From the NCBI GenBank assembly GCA_030827745.1, contig JAURDW010000006.1:1-50927 (forward strand): 50,927 bases of DNA, given 5' to 3'. Each line of letters starts with the position of its first letter. Within the stretch, counting starts at the first letter, position 1. Below, piece by piece: positions 43,420 to 50,927 of the stretch. This stretch comes from Candidatus Poseidonia sp. Lineage in GTDB: Archaea > Thermoplasmatota > Poseidoniia > Poseidoniales > Poseidoniaceae. Under the pieces are notes generated by a model that was given only the letters and a program-made list of their open reading frames with translations, was not told the DNA's origin and searched no databases. A program made the translations under genes and the position numbers.

Positions 43420-44928
43420 ATGTGCATCAACGTCTTGGTGGCCAACCGTGGAGAAATCGCCTGTCGTGTGCTTCGGGCCTGCAAAGAAGCCGGGCTTGGA
43501 ACCGTCGCTGTCTGTGCGGCCAACGATGAGGGGAGCCTTTTCACAGAACTCGCCGACCGTGTCGTGATGTTGCAAGGCGATACCATCGCCACCACCTACC
43601 TTGACCAAACGCAAATCATTGAAGCCGCCCGCTCATCAGGGGCAACAGCAATTCACCCCGGTTTTGGCTTCCTCTCGGAACGGGCCGATTTCGCTCGAGC
43701 GGTGGCCGATGCGGGTTTGATTTGGATTGGCCCCTCCCCTGAAGCGATTGAGAAGATGGGCGATAAAATGACTGCGAGGCAGACCATGCGTGCCGCTGGC
43801 GTGCCGGTCATTCCCGGCGAAGAGGTGGAGGAGATTGACGAAACAGCAGCGCTCGAAGCGCTTCGTCTCGCTGCCGAGCGAGTTGGCTACCCGTTGCTGC
43901 TCAAGGCATCCAGCGGAGGCGGCGGGAAGGGCATGCGAGCCGTGCACGACCCGGCCGATTTCGAACAGGCCGCTTTGGGCGCTCGACGGGAAGCCGTCGC
44001 CGCGTTTGGAGATGGCCGCATCTACATTGAACGCCTGCTCTCGGGCTCAAAGCACATTGAAATCCAAGTGTTGGCCGATGCCCACGGGCGAACGGTTCAC
44101 CTTGGTGAGCGGGAATGCAGCGTGCAGCGCCGCCACCAGAAGGTGTTCGAAGAAGCCCCAGGCCCCACCATGACCCCTGCGCTGCGAGAGGCGATGGGGT
44201 CGGCAGCGGTGGCGGCCGCGAAAGCTGTGAACTACGTTGGTGCGGGAACGGTGGAATTTTTGCTGGCCACCAGCGGAGAATTCTTCTTTTTGGAGATGAA
44301 TACCCGCATCCAGGTTGAACATCCTGTGACCGAATTGGTCACGGGCGTCGATATCGTTCGAGAACAACTCCGCATCGCTGGGGGAGAAGCCATGTCGTGC
44401 GGGGACCTCTTGATTCGCGGCCACGCCATCGAAGTTCGTTTGTATGCAGAGGATGCTGCCAACGGCTTCCTCCCCGCCGTTGGCCCGTTGCTGGTGTTCC
44501 GTCCACCCGAAGGGCCCGGCATCCGTCTGGATACGGGTGTGCGGGAAGGGGACGATGTCACGCCCAATTACGACCCCATGCTGGCCAAGCTCATCGTATG
44601 GGCGCCGTCCCGTCACGAAGCTTTGCAAAAGATGCGAAGGGCTTTGGACGAATTTGTGGTTCTCGGCACCACCACCAACATACGCTTTTTGCGCGAACTT
44701 TGCGATGTTCCCGCCGTGGTTTCGGGCACCACCACCACCACAACCATCGATGACGAGTGGCCCAACGGATGGTCACCGGCCACCAACGAGGACCTTGTCG
44801 CCGCATCGTTGTTGACGGCATCGGCTGCAGAATCGCTCGGCCTCCATCAGCGCACCAAGGCAGGCGCAAGCAGCGAGGCGGGCGAAGCACCCAGCCCGTT
44901 CCAAACGATTACGAGGAGGTTCCCCTGA
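43420..44928 (+). CDS. mccA: 3-Methylcrotonyl-CoA carboxylase alpha: biotin carboxylase subunit
   Basis: ATP-dependent carboxylation of biotin. The 502 residues include VLVANRGEIACRVLRA, GFGFLSERADFA, the ATP-grasp glycine loop KASSGGGGKGMRAV, SVQRRHQKVFEEAP and EMNTRIQVEHPVTELVTG, followed by the biotin carboxylase C-domain ending LIVWAP to LGTTTNIRFL. It stops before any biotinyl domain, which is encoded separately just downstream. A Thr-rich tract (TTTTTT) and an Ala/Ser-rich tail finish the protein. ATG at 43420 follows AAAGGAGG closely; TTG 43408 is the longer alternative and overlaps the liuC stop. Its own stop overlaps the next ATG as TGATG. Confidence 0.92.
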   Translation: MCINVLVANRGEIACRVLRACKEAGLGTVAVCAANDEGSLFTELADRVVMLQGDTIATTYLDQTQIIEAARSSGATAIHPGFGFLSERADFARAVADAGLIWIGPSPEAIEKMGDKMTARQTMRAAGVPVIPGEEVEEIDETAALEALRLAAERVGYPLLLKASSGGGGKGMRAVHDPADFEQAALGARREAVAAFGDGRIYIERLLSGSKHIEIQVLADAHGRTVHLGERECSVQRRHQKVFEEAPGPTMTPALREAMGSAAVAAAKAVNYVGAGTVEFLLATSGEFFFLEMNTRIQVEHPVTELVTGVDIVREQLRIAGGEAMSCGDLLIRGHAIEVRLYAEDAANGFLPAVGPLLVFRPPEGPGIRLDTGVREGDDVTPNYDPMLAKLIVWAPSRHEALQKMRRALDEFVVLGTTTNIRFLRELCDVPAVVSGTTTTTTIDDEWPNGWSPATNEDLVAASLLTASAAESLGLHQRTKAGASSEAGEAPSPFQTITRRFP

Positions 44929-45392
44929 TGCAGCACCGCTTTGTTGGCACCGGCGACCCTGTTGAAGTCAATCTCGTGAAAGAGGGGGGGGCTTGGACGT
45001 ACGAGGGGCAACGGCTCGAGCAGTACGGTGAACGCTTGAAAGTCACCTTGGCCGACGGGTCGGTGCACCTTGCCCACGCAGCCAAAACAGGGGATGTATG
45101 GTGGGTCCACCTCAACGGGCACACCTTCCGCTGGGAGCGTATGGAGGCCGGTGCATCAACAAAGGCCAACGACGGCGGGCTGACCGCTCCCATGCCAGGA
45201 AAGGTGCTTGAGGTCTTTGTTGAGGTCGGTCAAACGGTGATTGCGGGAGAGGCACTCATGGTTTTGGAGGCCATGAAAATGGAGCACCGCATCGTAGCAA
45301 CCAGCGACGGCTTGGTGACGGCCGTCCACTTCAAAGCCAACGATCAGGTCACGCAAGGGGCGCCCTTGCTCTCCATTGAAGAAATCAATTAG
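44928..45392 (+). CDS. Biotin carboxyl carrier protein of the acyl-CoA carboxylase
   Basis: A 154-residue carrier. The N-terminal 75 residues form a beta-rich domain comparable to the linker region of fused carboxylase alpha chains, and 85-152 a biotinyl domain with PMPGKVLEV and EAMKMEH (biotinyl Lys 117). The ATG overlaps the mccA stop (TGATG) and has ACGAGGAGGT eight bases upstream, so strong coupled translation is expected. A run of eight G at 44984-44991 falls in codons for Glu-Gly-Gly. It replaces the C-terminal domain that is fused to the alpha subunit in most bacterial and mitochondrial MCCs. Confidence 0.93.
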   Translation: MQHRFVGTGDPVEVNLVKEGGAWTYEGQRLEQYGERLKVTLADGSVHLAHAAKTGDVWWVHLNGHTFRWERMEAGASTKANDGGLTAPMPGKVLEVFVEVGQTVIAGEALMVLEAMKMEHRIVATSDGLVTAVHFKANDQVTQGAPLLSIEEIN

Positions 45393-45411
45393 AAAATTAA
45401 TTTTTCAATTG
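45386..45411. repeat. Imperfect 26-base AT-rich palindrome
   Basis: Thirteen facing positions around the centre TTAA, eleven of which pair, bounded by CAATT and AATTG. It spans the stop codon of the biotin carrier gene and resembles the palindromes at 26061 and 35034. Confidence 0.7.
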
Positions 45412-45431
45412 GAGTTTTTCAACATTTTTTC
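45397..45431 (+). terminator. T-rich transcription terminator of the mcc operon
   Basis: Three T5-T6 runs (45401-45405, 45415-45419, 45425-45430) follow the last stop codon within 40 bases. Archaeal termination uses such U-tracts without needing a stem. Confidence 0.6.
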
Positions 45432-45450
45432 CTCGTGAGAAAACAGGCGG

Positions 45451-45457
45451 TTATAAA
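45451..45457 (+). promoter_or_regulatory. TATA-like box of the MMPL/RND gene
   Basis: TTATAAA begins exactly 28 bases before ATG 45479. It is the best TATA match in the window and implies a leaderless transcript. Confidence 0.6.
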
Positions 45458-45478
45458 CAAAGTGATTGTGCAAAAATC

Positions 45479-48283
45479 ATGGCAAATCCTTTCATGGCCC
45501 TCACGGATTGGAGCGTCAATCGCCCCAAGCAAGCCTTCACCGTCGTCCTCCTCTCGATGTTTGTCCTGGCCTCTGGCGGCATGCACCTTGAATTCGACAA
45601 CAGCGAGGACGGCTTCTTCCCCGACGACCCGAGCGTTGACCTTCTCAACGAGGTCGAGAGCGAGTACAGGGCCAACATCGATTTCATCCGGGTGATCAAC
45701 GAAGTGAACCAAGGTGACCTGCTGAACGGCACCGCATGGTCTCATCTTGCAACGGTTGAAGCCATGATGCTCAACGACAGCCAATTTGCGCCCTACCACT
45801 ACCCCTTGTTCGGCACCCAAGCCAACAACGGACCTGCGGGCCACGCCATGCAATGGTTGGCTCTTCAGGACAAACAAAACGCCGACCCTTGGCTCAATCC
45901 GCTTCAAAACGCCGCTGTTGACGTCTTGTTGGCCGACGCCGAAAACCTCACGACAGCTCTCGCCAACCTGAGCGAAGCCGCAGCCCAGGTCCCCTCGGTT
46001 GAGCCCGTCACGGCAGAACGCCTCCTCGCCTGGGATCCCGGTGAGCCGAAAACCTGGTTAGAACGCCTCGACAACCGAACCAACCTCTCCAGCGATTTGG
46101 GGGCCCTGATGGGACAGTTGGATGGGATGTCAACCGGACGCACGCCTGCTCAAATCGGGCAAATCATGGCGGTCACCGGCCCCCTTCAGGGCCAACTCGG
46201 TCCGCTCATGGGGCTGCAGTCCGTTGACTTCAAGGGGGCCATCCTCTCAAGTTTGCCAACCGAGGACGCCGAAGACCCGTGGAACAGCGACGGTCCGGTC
46301 CTCGTGACGCTGGCGGTGTCCAGCGAACCTGCTGATTACGGTTATGAGATTCTTGGGGATGTTCAGGCAGACCTTGCGGCTTGGGCAGAGACATTGCAAG
46401 CGGACTTGGTGAGCGAAACAGGCGACGAAAGCGTCCGGACATTTTCCTTTGCCCAGTTCTCTGAAAACTCAAGCGCCACCATCGGCAAGGAAATCGGCAT
46501 CCTCACGAGCGCCGCCCTCGTGTTGTTGGGCGTCATTCTTTGGTTCAACTTCCGCAGTGTTCGGGACACGGCCTACGTTCTCGTGTTGACCATCGTCGCC
46601 ATCGCTGCGACCTACGGCTTGTCGGGGTGGTTGCAGTTTGCCGGTGTCGACATGACGTTCAACGCCGCCATGAACTCCATTCCCGTCCTCTTGCTGGCGA
46701 TTGGCGTGGACTACGGGCTCCACGTGGTGCTCCGCGTCCGTGAAGAACTGAAGGAAGAAGAAAACCGAGACCCTCAGGGCCGCCTCACGCTTCGTGACTT
46801 TGACCGTGCTGCCCGGCAGCGCGCCGTTCGCCAGGGAACCACCCTCACCTCCATCGCTCTGCTCATCGCCATCACCACGGACGTCGTGGGCTTCCTTTCG
46901 TTCCGCTTGTCTTCGTTGGCGTTCTTGCAAGTGTTCGGGACGGTCATCGCCATCGGCCTCCTGCTCATCTATTTGCTCAGCATCTCAGCCCTTCCCGCCC
47001 TCATGCTGATGGTGCCGAGTAAACGGTTGCCGCTTGCCAAAGCGAGCAAAGTGACCGTTGGGCCGCTCTCCGCCAAAATGGGGACGCTCTCTCAGCGCCC
47101 TGCGCTGGTCGGTGTTTTTGCGGTGGCCTTGCTCATTCCGATGATCGGAGGCTTCCAGCAACTCGATGTGGCCTTCGAACAACGTGACCAGTTGGACGAT
47201 AGCGTCCCCGTGGTACAGGATTTCTTGCTCATCAGCGACGGCTTTGGAACCAGCCGCTCTCCACTCTATGTCGTTCTTGACGGCGATGTCCTCAGCCCGG
47301 AAGGACGGGATGCATGGCAGCAGGCAACGGCGATGTTGTCAAGTCGCGAAGACGTGAGCGGGGTTCCCAACGGGGTTTGGGATGTATTGGAACAAGCTCG
47401 ACTTCAGGACAATGTCCTCGACGGTGTGTTGATCAACATCGAAAACGGCGAAGCCCAAGGATGGGATGCGTTGCGCTCCTGGGCCCTTGAAAACACAACG
47501 GGAAGCGAGGCAACCAAGGGATTGCTCGCCCGAGACGGTGAACAAACCGTGCTCTCCTTCCAAGCCGATACCCTTGATTGGGCAGCGACCGTTGAATTAG
47601 CGGAGAGCATTGAATCCGCACTGGAGGTCCTCGAAGAAGAGATTGGGGGAGAGTTCACGCTCCGCTTGAGTGGACGCAGCCTCATCAACGCTCAAACCAC
47701 CGCTGATGTGGCGACGGCTTCGGTGCAATCCACGGGAATTGTTGCTGTGGTGATTCTCTTCATGCTCGTGGGCATCCACAGCGCTCGTAACCAGAGCCTC
47801 TCGGAAGGCGTTCAGCGGGGCTTTGTCTCTTGGGTTCCTCTGATGATGGTGGTGGTGTGGGTGTACGGCCTCATGGGTTACACCGGCTACAACATCAATT
47901 CTCAAACCGTGACCATTGGTGCGCTTTCGCTGGGGTTGGGCGTTGATTACGCTGTCCACTTCACGACGCGACTCGAAGAAGAAGCGGAACACGCTCCCTT
48001 TGCGCTCCCAGAGGAATGGGTGGCGCGGTCCACCGCCACCACAGGTCGGGCCATGGCGGGGGCGGCGCTGACCACTGCAGGCGGTTTTGCTGTCCTCAAC
48101 CTCTCGGCCCTCCTCCCCCTGCGGTTGTTCGGCCAAGCCTTTGTCGTCGCCATCACCTTGGCGTTGCTCTCGAGCCTGCTCATCTTGCCCGCCCTGTACT
48201 CGCCGTTCTTGAAGCGGACCGCTGCCGCTGCGGCCGCAAGCAGCGGGCAGTCGCCCATCCCAGCACACGGTGAAAACGAATGA
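45479..48283 (+). CDS. MMPL/RND-superfamily membrane transporter
   Basis: A 934-residue protein of two similar halves, each with one leading helix, a large extracytoplasmic domain and five clustered helices, twelve helices in all. The RND/MMPL signature GVDYGLHV occurs in the first half and GVDYAVHFTTR in the second, with charged residues for proton coupling. A first loop of about 300 residues, rich in Asn/Asp/Gln, should lie outside. Such proteins export lipids, hopanoids or other hydrophobic molecules. The substrate is unknown. It starts a new transcription unit with its own TATA box and overlaps the next gene as ATGA. Confidence 0.88.
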   Translation: MANPFMALTDWSVNRPKQAFTVVLLSMFVLASGGMHLEFDNSEDGFFPDDPSVDLLNEVESEYRANIDFIRVINEVNQGDLLNGTAWSHLATVEAMMLNDSQFAPYHYPLFGTQANNGPAGHAMQWLALQDKQNADPWLNPLQNAAVDVLLADAENLTTALANLSEAAAQVPSVEPVTAERLLAWDPGEPKTWLERLDNRTNLSSDLGALMGQLDGMSTGRTPAQIGQIMAVTGPLQGQLGPLMGLQSVDFKGAILSSLPTEDAEDPWNSDGPVLVTLAVSSEPADYGYEILGDVQADLAAWAETLQADLVSETGDESVRTFSFAQFSENSSATIGKEIGILTSAALVLLGVILWFNFRSVRDTAYVLVLTIVAIAATYGLSGWLQFAGVDMTFNAAMNSIPVLLLAIGVDYGLHVVLRVREELKEEENRDPQGRLTLRDFDRAARQRAVRQGTTLTSIALLIAITTDVVGFLSFRLSSLAFLQVFGTVIAIGLLLIYLLSISALPALMLMVPSKRLPLAKASKVTVGPLSAKMGTLSQRPALVGVFAVALLIPMIGGFQQLDVAFEQRDQLDDSVPVVQDFLLISDGFGTSRSPLYVVLDGDVLSPEGRDAWQQATAMLSSREDVSGVPNGVWDVLEQARLQDNVLDGVLINIENGEAQGWDALRSWALENTTGSEATKGLLARDGEQTVLSFQADTLDWAATVELAESIESALEVLEEEIGGEFTLRLSGRSLINAQTTADVATASVQSTGIVAVVILFMLVGIHSARNQSLSEGVQRGFVSWVPLMMVVVWVYGLMGYTGYNINSQTVTIGALSLGLGVDYAVHFTTRLEEEAEHAPFALPEEWVARSTATTGRAMAGAALTTAGGFAVLNLSALLPLRLFGQAFVVAITLALLSSLLILPALYSPFLKRTAAAAAASSGQSPIPAHGENE

Positions 48284-48822
48284 AGCGAACGACGCTGTTT
48301 TGGGCCTCGATGCTCATCGGTCCGCTGATTTTGGCATCGTATTGGCGAGGTGTCAACGCTGTTGACGACCCGCTGGTGTATTGGGGCGATGTCCCAGCCT
48401 CCATGCAGTCGTTCATCGTCCCGTGGATGTTCGTCGCCGCTGCTGGTTACCTCCTGATGTGGCACCGGTTTTTCTTTGCATGGACCGAAGCCGAGGTCGC
48501 CTCCTTGCACTGGCCTTGGGCAAGCGATGACGGCCGGGGAGTTCAACGCTTGGCCGGCCTTTACGCTGCATTTTTGCTCGCCTCCCTGTTTTGGATTGAC
48601 CTCACGAGGTTGTACCTCGAGGGGCCGAGTGACGTTGGTGCGGTCACCGTGGTCGTTGTGCTTTGGGTCGCTGGCTTGGCCTCGGTGGGTTTTGGTGTGC
48701 TGGTATGGCCTTCTCGCGACCGGCTCGTCGGTGCCCGCTGGGCGCTGGCAGGATGCGTGATGTTGTCCATTCAATGCACGTGGTGGGACGCTGTCTATTG
48801 GGTTGCCTCGTTCGGGTGGTAG
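48280..48822 (+). CDS. Small multi-helix membrane protein, unrecognised
   Basis: A 180-residue protein with about five hydrophobic helices (roughly 8-20, 45-62, 88-105, 117-140, 148-170) and many Trp. I do not recognise a family. Its ATG overlaps the stop of the MMPL/RND gene (ATGA), so it is translated from the same mRNA and may be an accessory to that transporter, an inference from position only. No conserved active-site motif is visible. Confidence 0.75.
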   Translation: MKRTTLFWASMLIGPLILASYWRGVNAVDDPLVYWGDVPASMQSFIVPWMFVAAAGYLLMWHRFFFAWTEAEVASLHWPWASDDGRGVQRLAGLYAAFLLASLFWIDLTRLYLEGPSDVGAVTVVVVLWVAGLASVGFGVLVWPSRDRLVGARWALAGCVMLSIQCTWWDAVYWVASFGW

Positions 48823-48831
48823 GAACAGGCG

Positions 48832-48839
48832 TTCAAATA
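48832..48839 (+). promoter_or_regulatory. TATA-like box of the lipoprotein gene
   Basis: TTCAAATA starts 30 bases before ATG 48862, consistent with a leaderless transcript. Confidence 0.4.
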
Positions 48840-48861
48840 CGACGCAACGGGACTTGAAATC

Positions 48862-49479
48862 ATGAACACCAAGGGTTTTCTGGGCGTCATGGTAAGCATG
48901 CTGCTGCTTGCAGGATGCACGTCGGCTCCTGTTTCCGAAAGTGAAGAAGCCACCACCAACCCAATCTTAACGCCCGTTCCAGCCGCCCTTTCCTTCTCCG
49001 CTCCAACCTTTGACCGGGACGTGGACCAAGGCCCTGTGCATGACCTGCGAGCCAGTTTTGACGGACCCGTCTTGTTGCTCTGGGTGGCTGCTGGATGCAG
49101 CGGGTGCCATGATTGGACCGGGCTTCTCGCCGAAGAATTGGAGGCTGGAAACATCTCAAACACCACCAACATCGTCTCTGTCCACCGATACGCATCGTTC
49201 GAGTCACGCGATTCGGTAGCCGAGCGCTACGGAAACAACAGCAGCGCCACCTACACGCCCTGGCCGCTCCTCTTGCCGGATGAATCGACCACGGTGATCG
49301 ACGCCTCCACAGGACGAATGACCGATGTGGGCCTCTATCGCGCTTTCCAACAGCCCGTCACGCCAACCTTGCAGGTGATTGACGAAGCGGGCCGGCTGGT
49401 CTGGACCTCCAAGACATATTGGGCCAACACTACCGTTCTTACAGAAGCCTTGAACATCATGAACAACGGGTCGGTTTGA
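48862..49479 (+). CDS. Thioredoxin-like lipoprotein
   Basis: A 205-residue exported protein. The N-terminus has a signal peptide with the lipobox LLAGC, so Cys 19 is probably lipid-modified. After a low-complexity linker, the domain shows VLLLWVAAGCSGCHDW, a CxxC in the place of the thioredoxin/TlpA active site, and a later cis-Pro-like QPVTPTLQVIDEAG. It may act as an extracytoplasmic disulfide reductase, for example on apocytochromes; ccmF lies about 10 kb upstream. The one-base gap to the next gene suggests co-transcription. Confidence 0.8.
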   Translation: MNTKGFLGVMVSMLLLAGCTSAPVSESEEATTNPILTPVPAALSFSAPTFDRDVDQGPVHDLRASFDGPVLLLWVAAGCSGCHDWTGLLAEELEAGNISNTTNIVSVHRYASFESRDSVAERYGNNSSATYTPWPLLLPDESTTVIDASTGRMTDVGLYRAFQQPVTPTLQVIDEAGRLVWTSKTYWANTTVLTEALNIMNNGSV

Positions 49480-49480
49480 C

Positions 49481-49945
49481 ATGCTCGCCTTCATCGACGT
49501 CCTCTTTTGGTTTTCAAGCCTCTATGTTCTGCCGTTTTGGCTGATGATGTGGTTCGCACCCACGCACGAACGCACGGCCGACTTGTTGCGAAACGAATGG
49601 GTCTACTTGGCGCCGCTCGCCGTGGCCTACACGCTTGCGGTCCTGCCGAACCTTGCCGACATCTTGCTGTTGCTGGCCAGCGATATGCCGACGCCCGACA
49701 TCGTGGTTGGCTTGTTTGAAGAGCGCGAAGTGGTGCTCATCGGCTGGCTGCACTACCTGGCCTTTGACCTCTTTGTGGGCCGCTGGACCTGGCAGCGTTT
49801 GATGGCCACGCAACAACCGCTTTACGTTTCCTTCCCGGTCTTGTTCTTCTCCATGATGGTGGCGCCCCTTGGGGCTTTGCTTGGCCTCATCGTGACCCGA
49901 AAGCACTCGGACGAAACGCCTGAAGACACCGCTCCCAGCGTTTAA
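49481..49945 (+). CDS. ABA4-like membrane protein
   Basis: A 154-residue protein with four predicted helices. The stretch IGWLHYLAFDLFVGRW followed by a Pro-rich loop and FPVLFFSMMVAPLG matches what I know of the ABA4 family, named for a plant protein needed for neoxanthin formation and also found in bacteria. The enzymatic activity in prokaryotes is not settled. It starts one base after the lipoprotein gene and ends eight bases before the converging membrane protein gene. No carotenoid or rhodopsin gene is in the window. Confidence 0.75.
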   Translation: MLAFIDVLFWFSSLYVLPFWLMMWFAPTHERTADLLRNEWVYLAPLAVAYTLAVLPNLADILLLLASDMPTPDIVVGLFEEREVVLIGWLHYLAFDLFVGRWTWQRLMATQQPLYVSFPVLFFSMMVAPLGALLGLIVTRKHSDETPEDTAPSV

Positions 49946-49953
49946 TGTCGACT

Positions 49954-50787
49954 TTATGCATCGTTGTTCTCGGTGGCGGTCCAGCCCTCGGTGTTCTCGA
50001 GGTCCTTTCGGATTTGAGAGCCAATGTTGAGCGGTTCCATCGTTTGTCGCATGTCCTCAAGCGCCCGTTGCATGATGGCATCGCCCAGGGCTTCGTGTGT
50101 TTGGGGAAGCTGTTCGGCTGCCATTTCTTGAAAGATGCTCTCTGGCTTGTGCGCTCCGCTGTGGTAAATGATGCGGGCCGCATAACTTGAGTAGGACACC
50201 AGAAAGGTGACGATGGCCAACAGCAAACCGATGATGATGGCGGAACCGACGATGTTTTTGACATGGACAAGCAACAGCATGCACCACCACGTTGCCATGC
50301 CGTACATGGAACAGACGACCAAGTAATCCGGGATCATGGCCAGACGGCCGGTGGGACCTCGCGCGCTGACAATGGCCCGGAAATTGTCGTCGTCAACGGC
50401 CGAATACACACCGTGCACCACCAAGAGGCAATTGAGGTGGACGAAATTGATGACGACGATCACACCGCCCATCACCATGGTCCACCAAGCGAGGCTGGTG
50501 TAGGGCGTGGACGCCCAGTAGAAGTCCCTCGATTCCCCCGTCAACAGGCTGAAGAAGAGAGAAGCATTCATCGCGAGGACCAAAACTGCTGCGAGGGTGT
50601 TGACTTCCCACACCGCTTTGTAGCTCTCTTTGAGGGTTTTTCCACTTGGGTAGGCTTCGTTGTAGGCGTCTTTCCACAACCGGCGGTGGTCAATGGGGTA
50701 AAACCATTCAAGCACGGGGACGAGTTTGAAGAAATTACGAATCGGCCGATTTCGAAACGAGGGCGGTGCCTTCTCGTCCTTGCTCAT
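49954..50787 (-). CDS. Four-helix integral membrane protein, unrecognised
   Basis: A 277-residue protein with a charged N-terminal region of about 60 residues, two helices (about 65-82, 95-125), a second pair (about 155-178, 182-205), and a soluble, acidic C-terminal tail (about 215-277). The motif NFVHLNCLLVVHGVYS has two His in a membrane helix and could bind heme or metal, which is only a suggestion. ATG at 50787 is chosen because a TATA-like box lies about 30 bases upstream; an upstream in-frame start would add ten residues that look untranslated. Confidence 0.75.
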   Translation of the reverse strand: MSKDEKAPPSFRNRPIRNFFKLVPVLEWFYPIDHRRLWKDAYNEAYPSGKTLKESYKAVWEVNTLAAVLVLAMNASLFFSLLTGESRDFYWASTPYTSLAWWTMVMGGVIVVINFVHLNCLLVVHGVYSAVDDDNFRAIVSARGPTGRLAMIPDYLVVCSMYGMATWWCMLLLVHVKNIVGSAIIIGLLLAIVTFLVSYSSYAARIIYHSGAHKPESIFQEMAAEQLPQTHEALGDAIMQRALEDMRQTMEPLNIGSQIRKDLENTEGWTATENNDA

Positions 50788-50810
50788 GAAGTTTCCACAG
50801 ACCTTCTCCA

Positions 50811-50819
50811 ATATCAAAT
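50811..50819 (-). promoter_or_regulatory. TATA-like box of the four-helix membrane protein gene
   Basis: The minus strand reads ATTTGATAT, beginning 32 bases before ATG 50787. No ribosome-binding site is obvious, as expected for a leaderless mRNA. Confidence 0.4.
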
Positions 50820-50927
50820 GGAAGCCTTTGTCAATGCAAAGAGGAGGGCTCTGGAAAGCGAGGGGTGTCGCAACGGTAGTCCGTGAGCGGACCCCCTGCG
50901 CAGACTGAACCCCCCTCTCGACCCTCC

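Overview
The window looks like a chromosomal segment of a planktonic marine euryarchaeon, most likely Marine Group II (Candidatus Poseidoniales). The archaeal markers are the operon L7Ae-S28e-L24e-NDK-aIF5B, deoxyhypusine synthase, a ferredoxin-dependent 2-oxoglutarate oxidoreductase, a geranylgeranyl-reductase-type flavoprotein and archaeal-type phosphoglycolate phosphatase. They sit beside genes of bacterial flavour: UvrB, aconitase A, 3-methylcrotonyl-CoA carboxylase, CcmF, an MMPL/RND protein and an ABA4-like protein. The DNA is visibly GC-rich and densely coded, and only one gene-free stretch exceeds 300 bases (25779-26137, very AT-rich). The lineage is inferred from gene content; no 16S rRNA is present.

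Layout. 1-3420 (minus): aconitase, cut by the window edge, and a membrane-anchored cyclophilin. 3585-7356 (plus): KorA-KorB and a DUF2135-like protein. 7353-8853 (minus): phosphoglycolate phosphatase and a polyphosphate-glucokinase-like ROK kinase. 8954-17864 (plus): a P1B metal ATPase, a winged-helix regulator, a three-zinc-ribbon protein, a long coiled-coil protein and a secreted/membrane protein with thrombospondin type-3-like repeats. 17861-25778 (minus): a ribbon-helix-helix protein with a short PIN-like partner, ParA, MoxR, the translation operon, PRPP synthetase, tRNA-Ile(GAT) and a two-PRC-barrel protein. 26138-26941 (plus): an unrecognised gene behind the AT-rich island. 26938-34525 (minus): deoxyhypusine synthase, UvrB, an SDR, a MazG-like NTP pyrophosphohydrolase, UbiA and UbiD. 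34657-49945 (plus): geranylgeranyl reductase, CcmF, an FKBP-SAP fusion, a DUF63 protein, a leucine-degradation operon (mccB-liuC-mccA-BCCP), an MMPL/RND protein, a small membrane protein, a thioredoxin-like lipoprotein and an ABA4-like protein. 49954-50787 (minus): an unrecognised four-helix membrane protein.

Functionally this is an aerobic or facultative heterotroph. Aconitase and KorAB serve the TCA cycle. The MCC operon degrades leucine to 3-methylglutaconyl- and HMG-CoA. UbiD/UbiA, the reductase and CcmF point to prenylated quinones or lipids and c-type cytochromes. Several transcription units have a TATA-like box starting about 28-30 bases before the start codon, implying leaderless mRNAs, while operon-internal genes tend to have GGAGG/GGTGA-type ribosome-binding sites.

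Most interesting points: a C2HC zinc-finger-like insertion in aIF5B; an FKBP with a His-Asp tract and a C-terminal SAP domain; adjacent coiled-coil and repeat-ectodomain genes that may form a cell-surface/cytoskeletal pair; AT-rich palindromes, one inside a coding region; and three convergent gene pairs that each overlap by exactly four bases through their stop codons.
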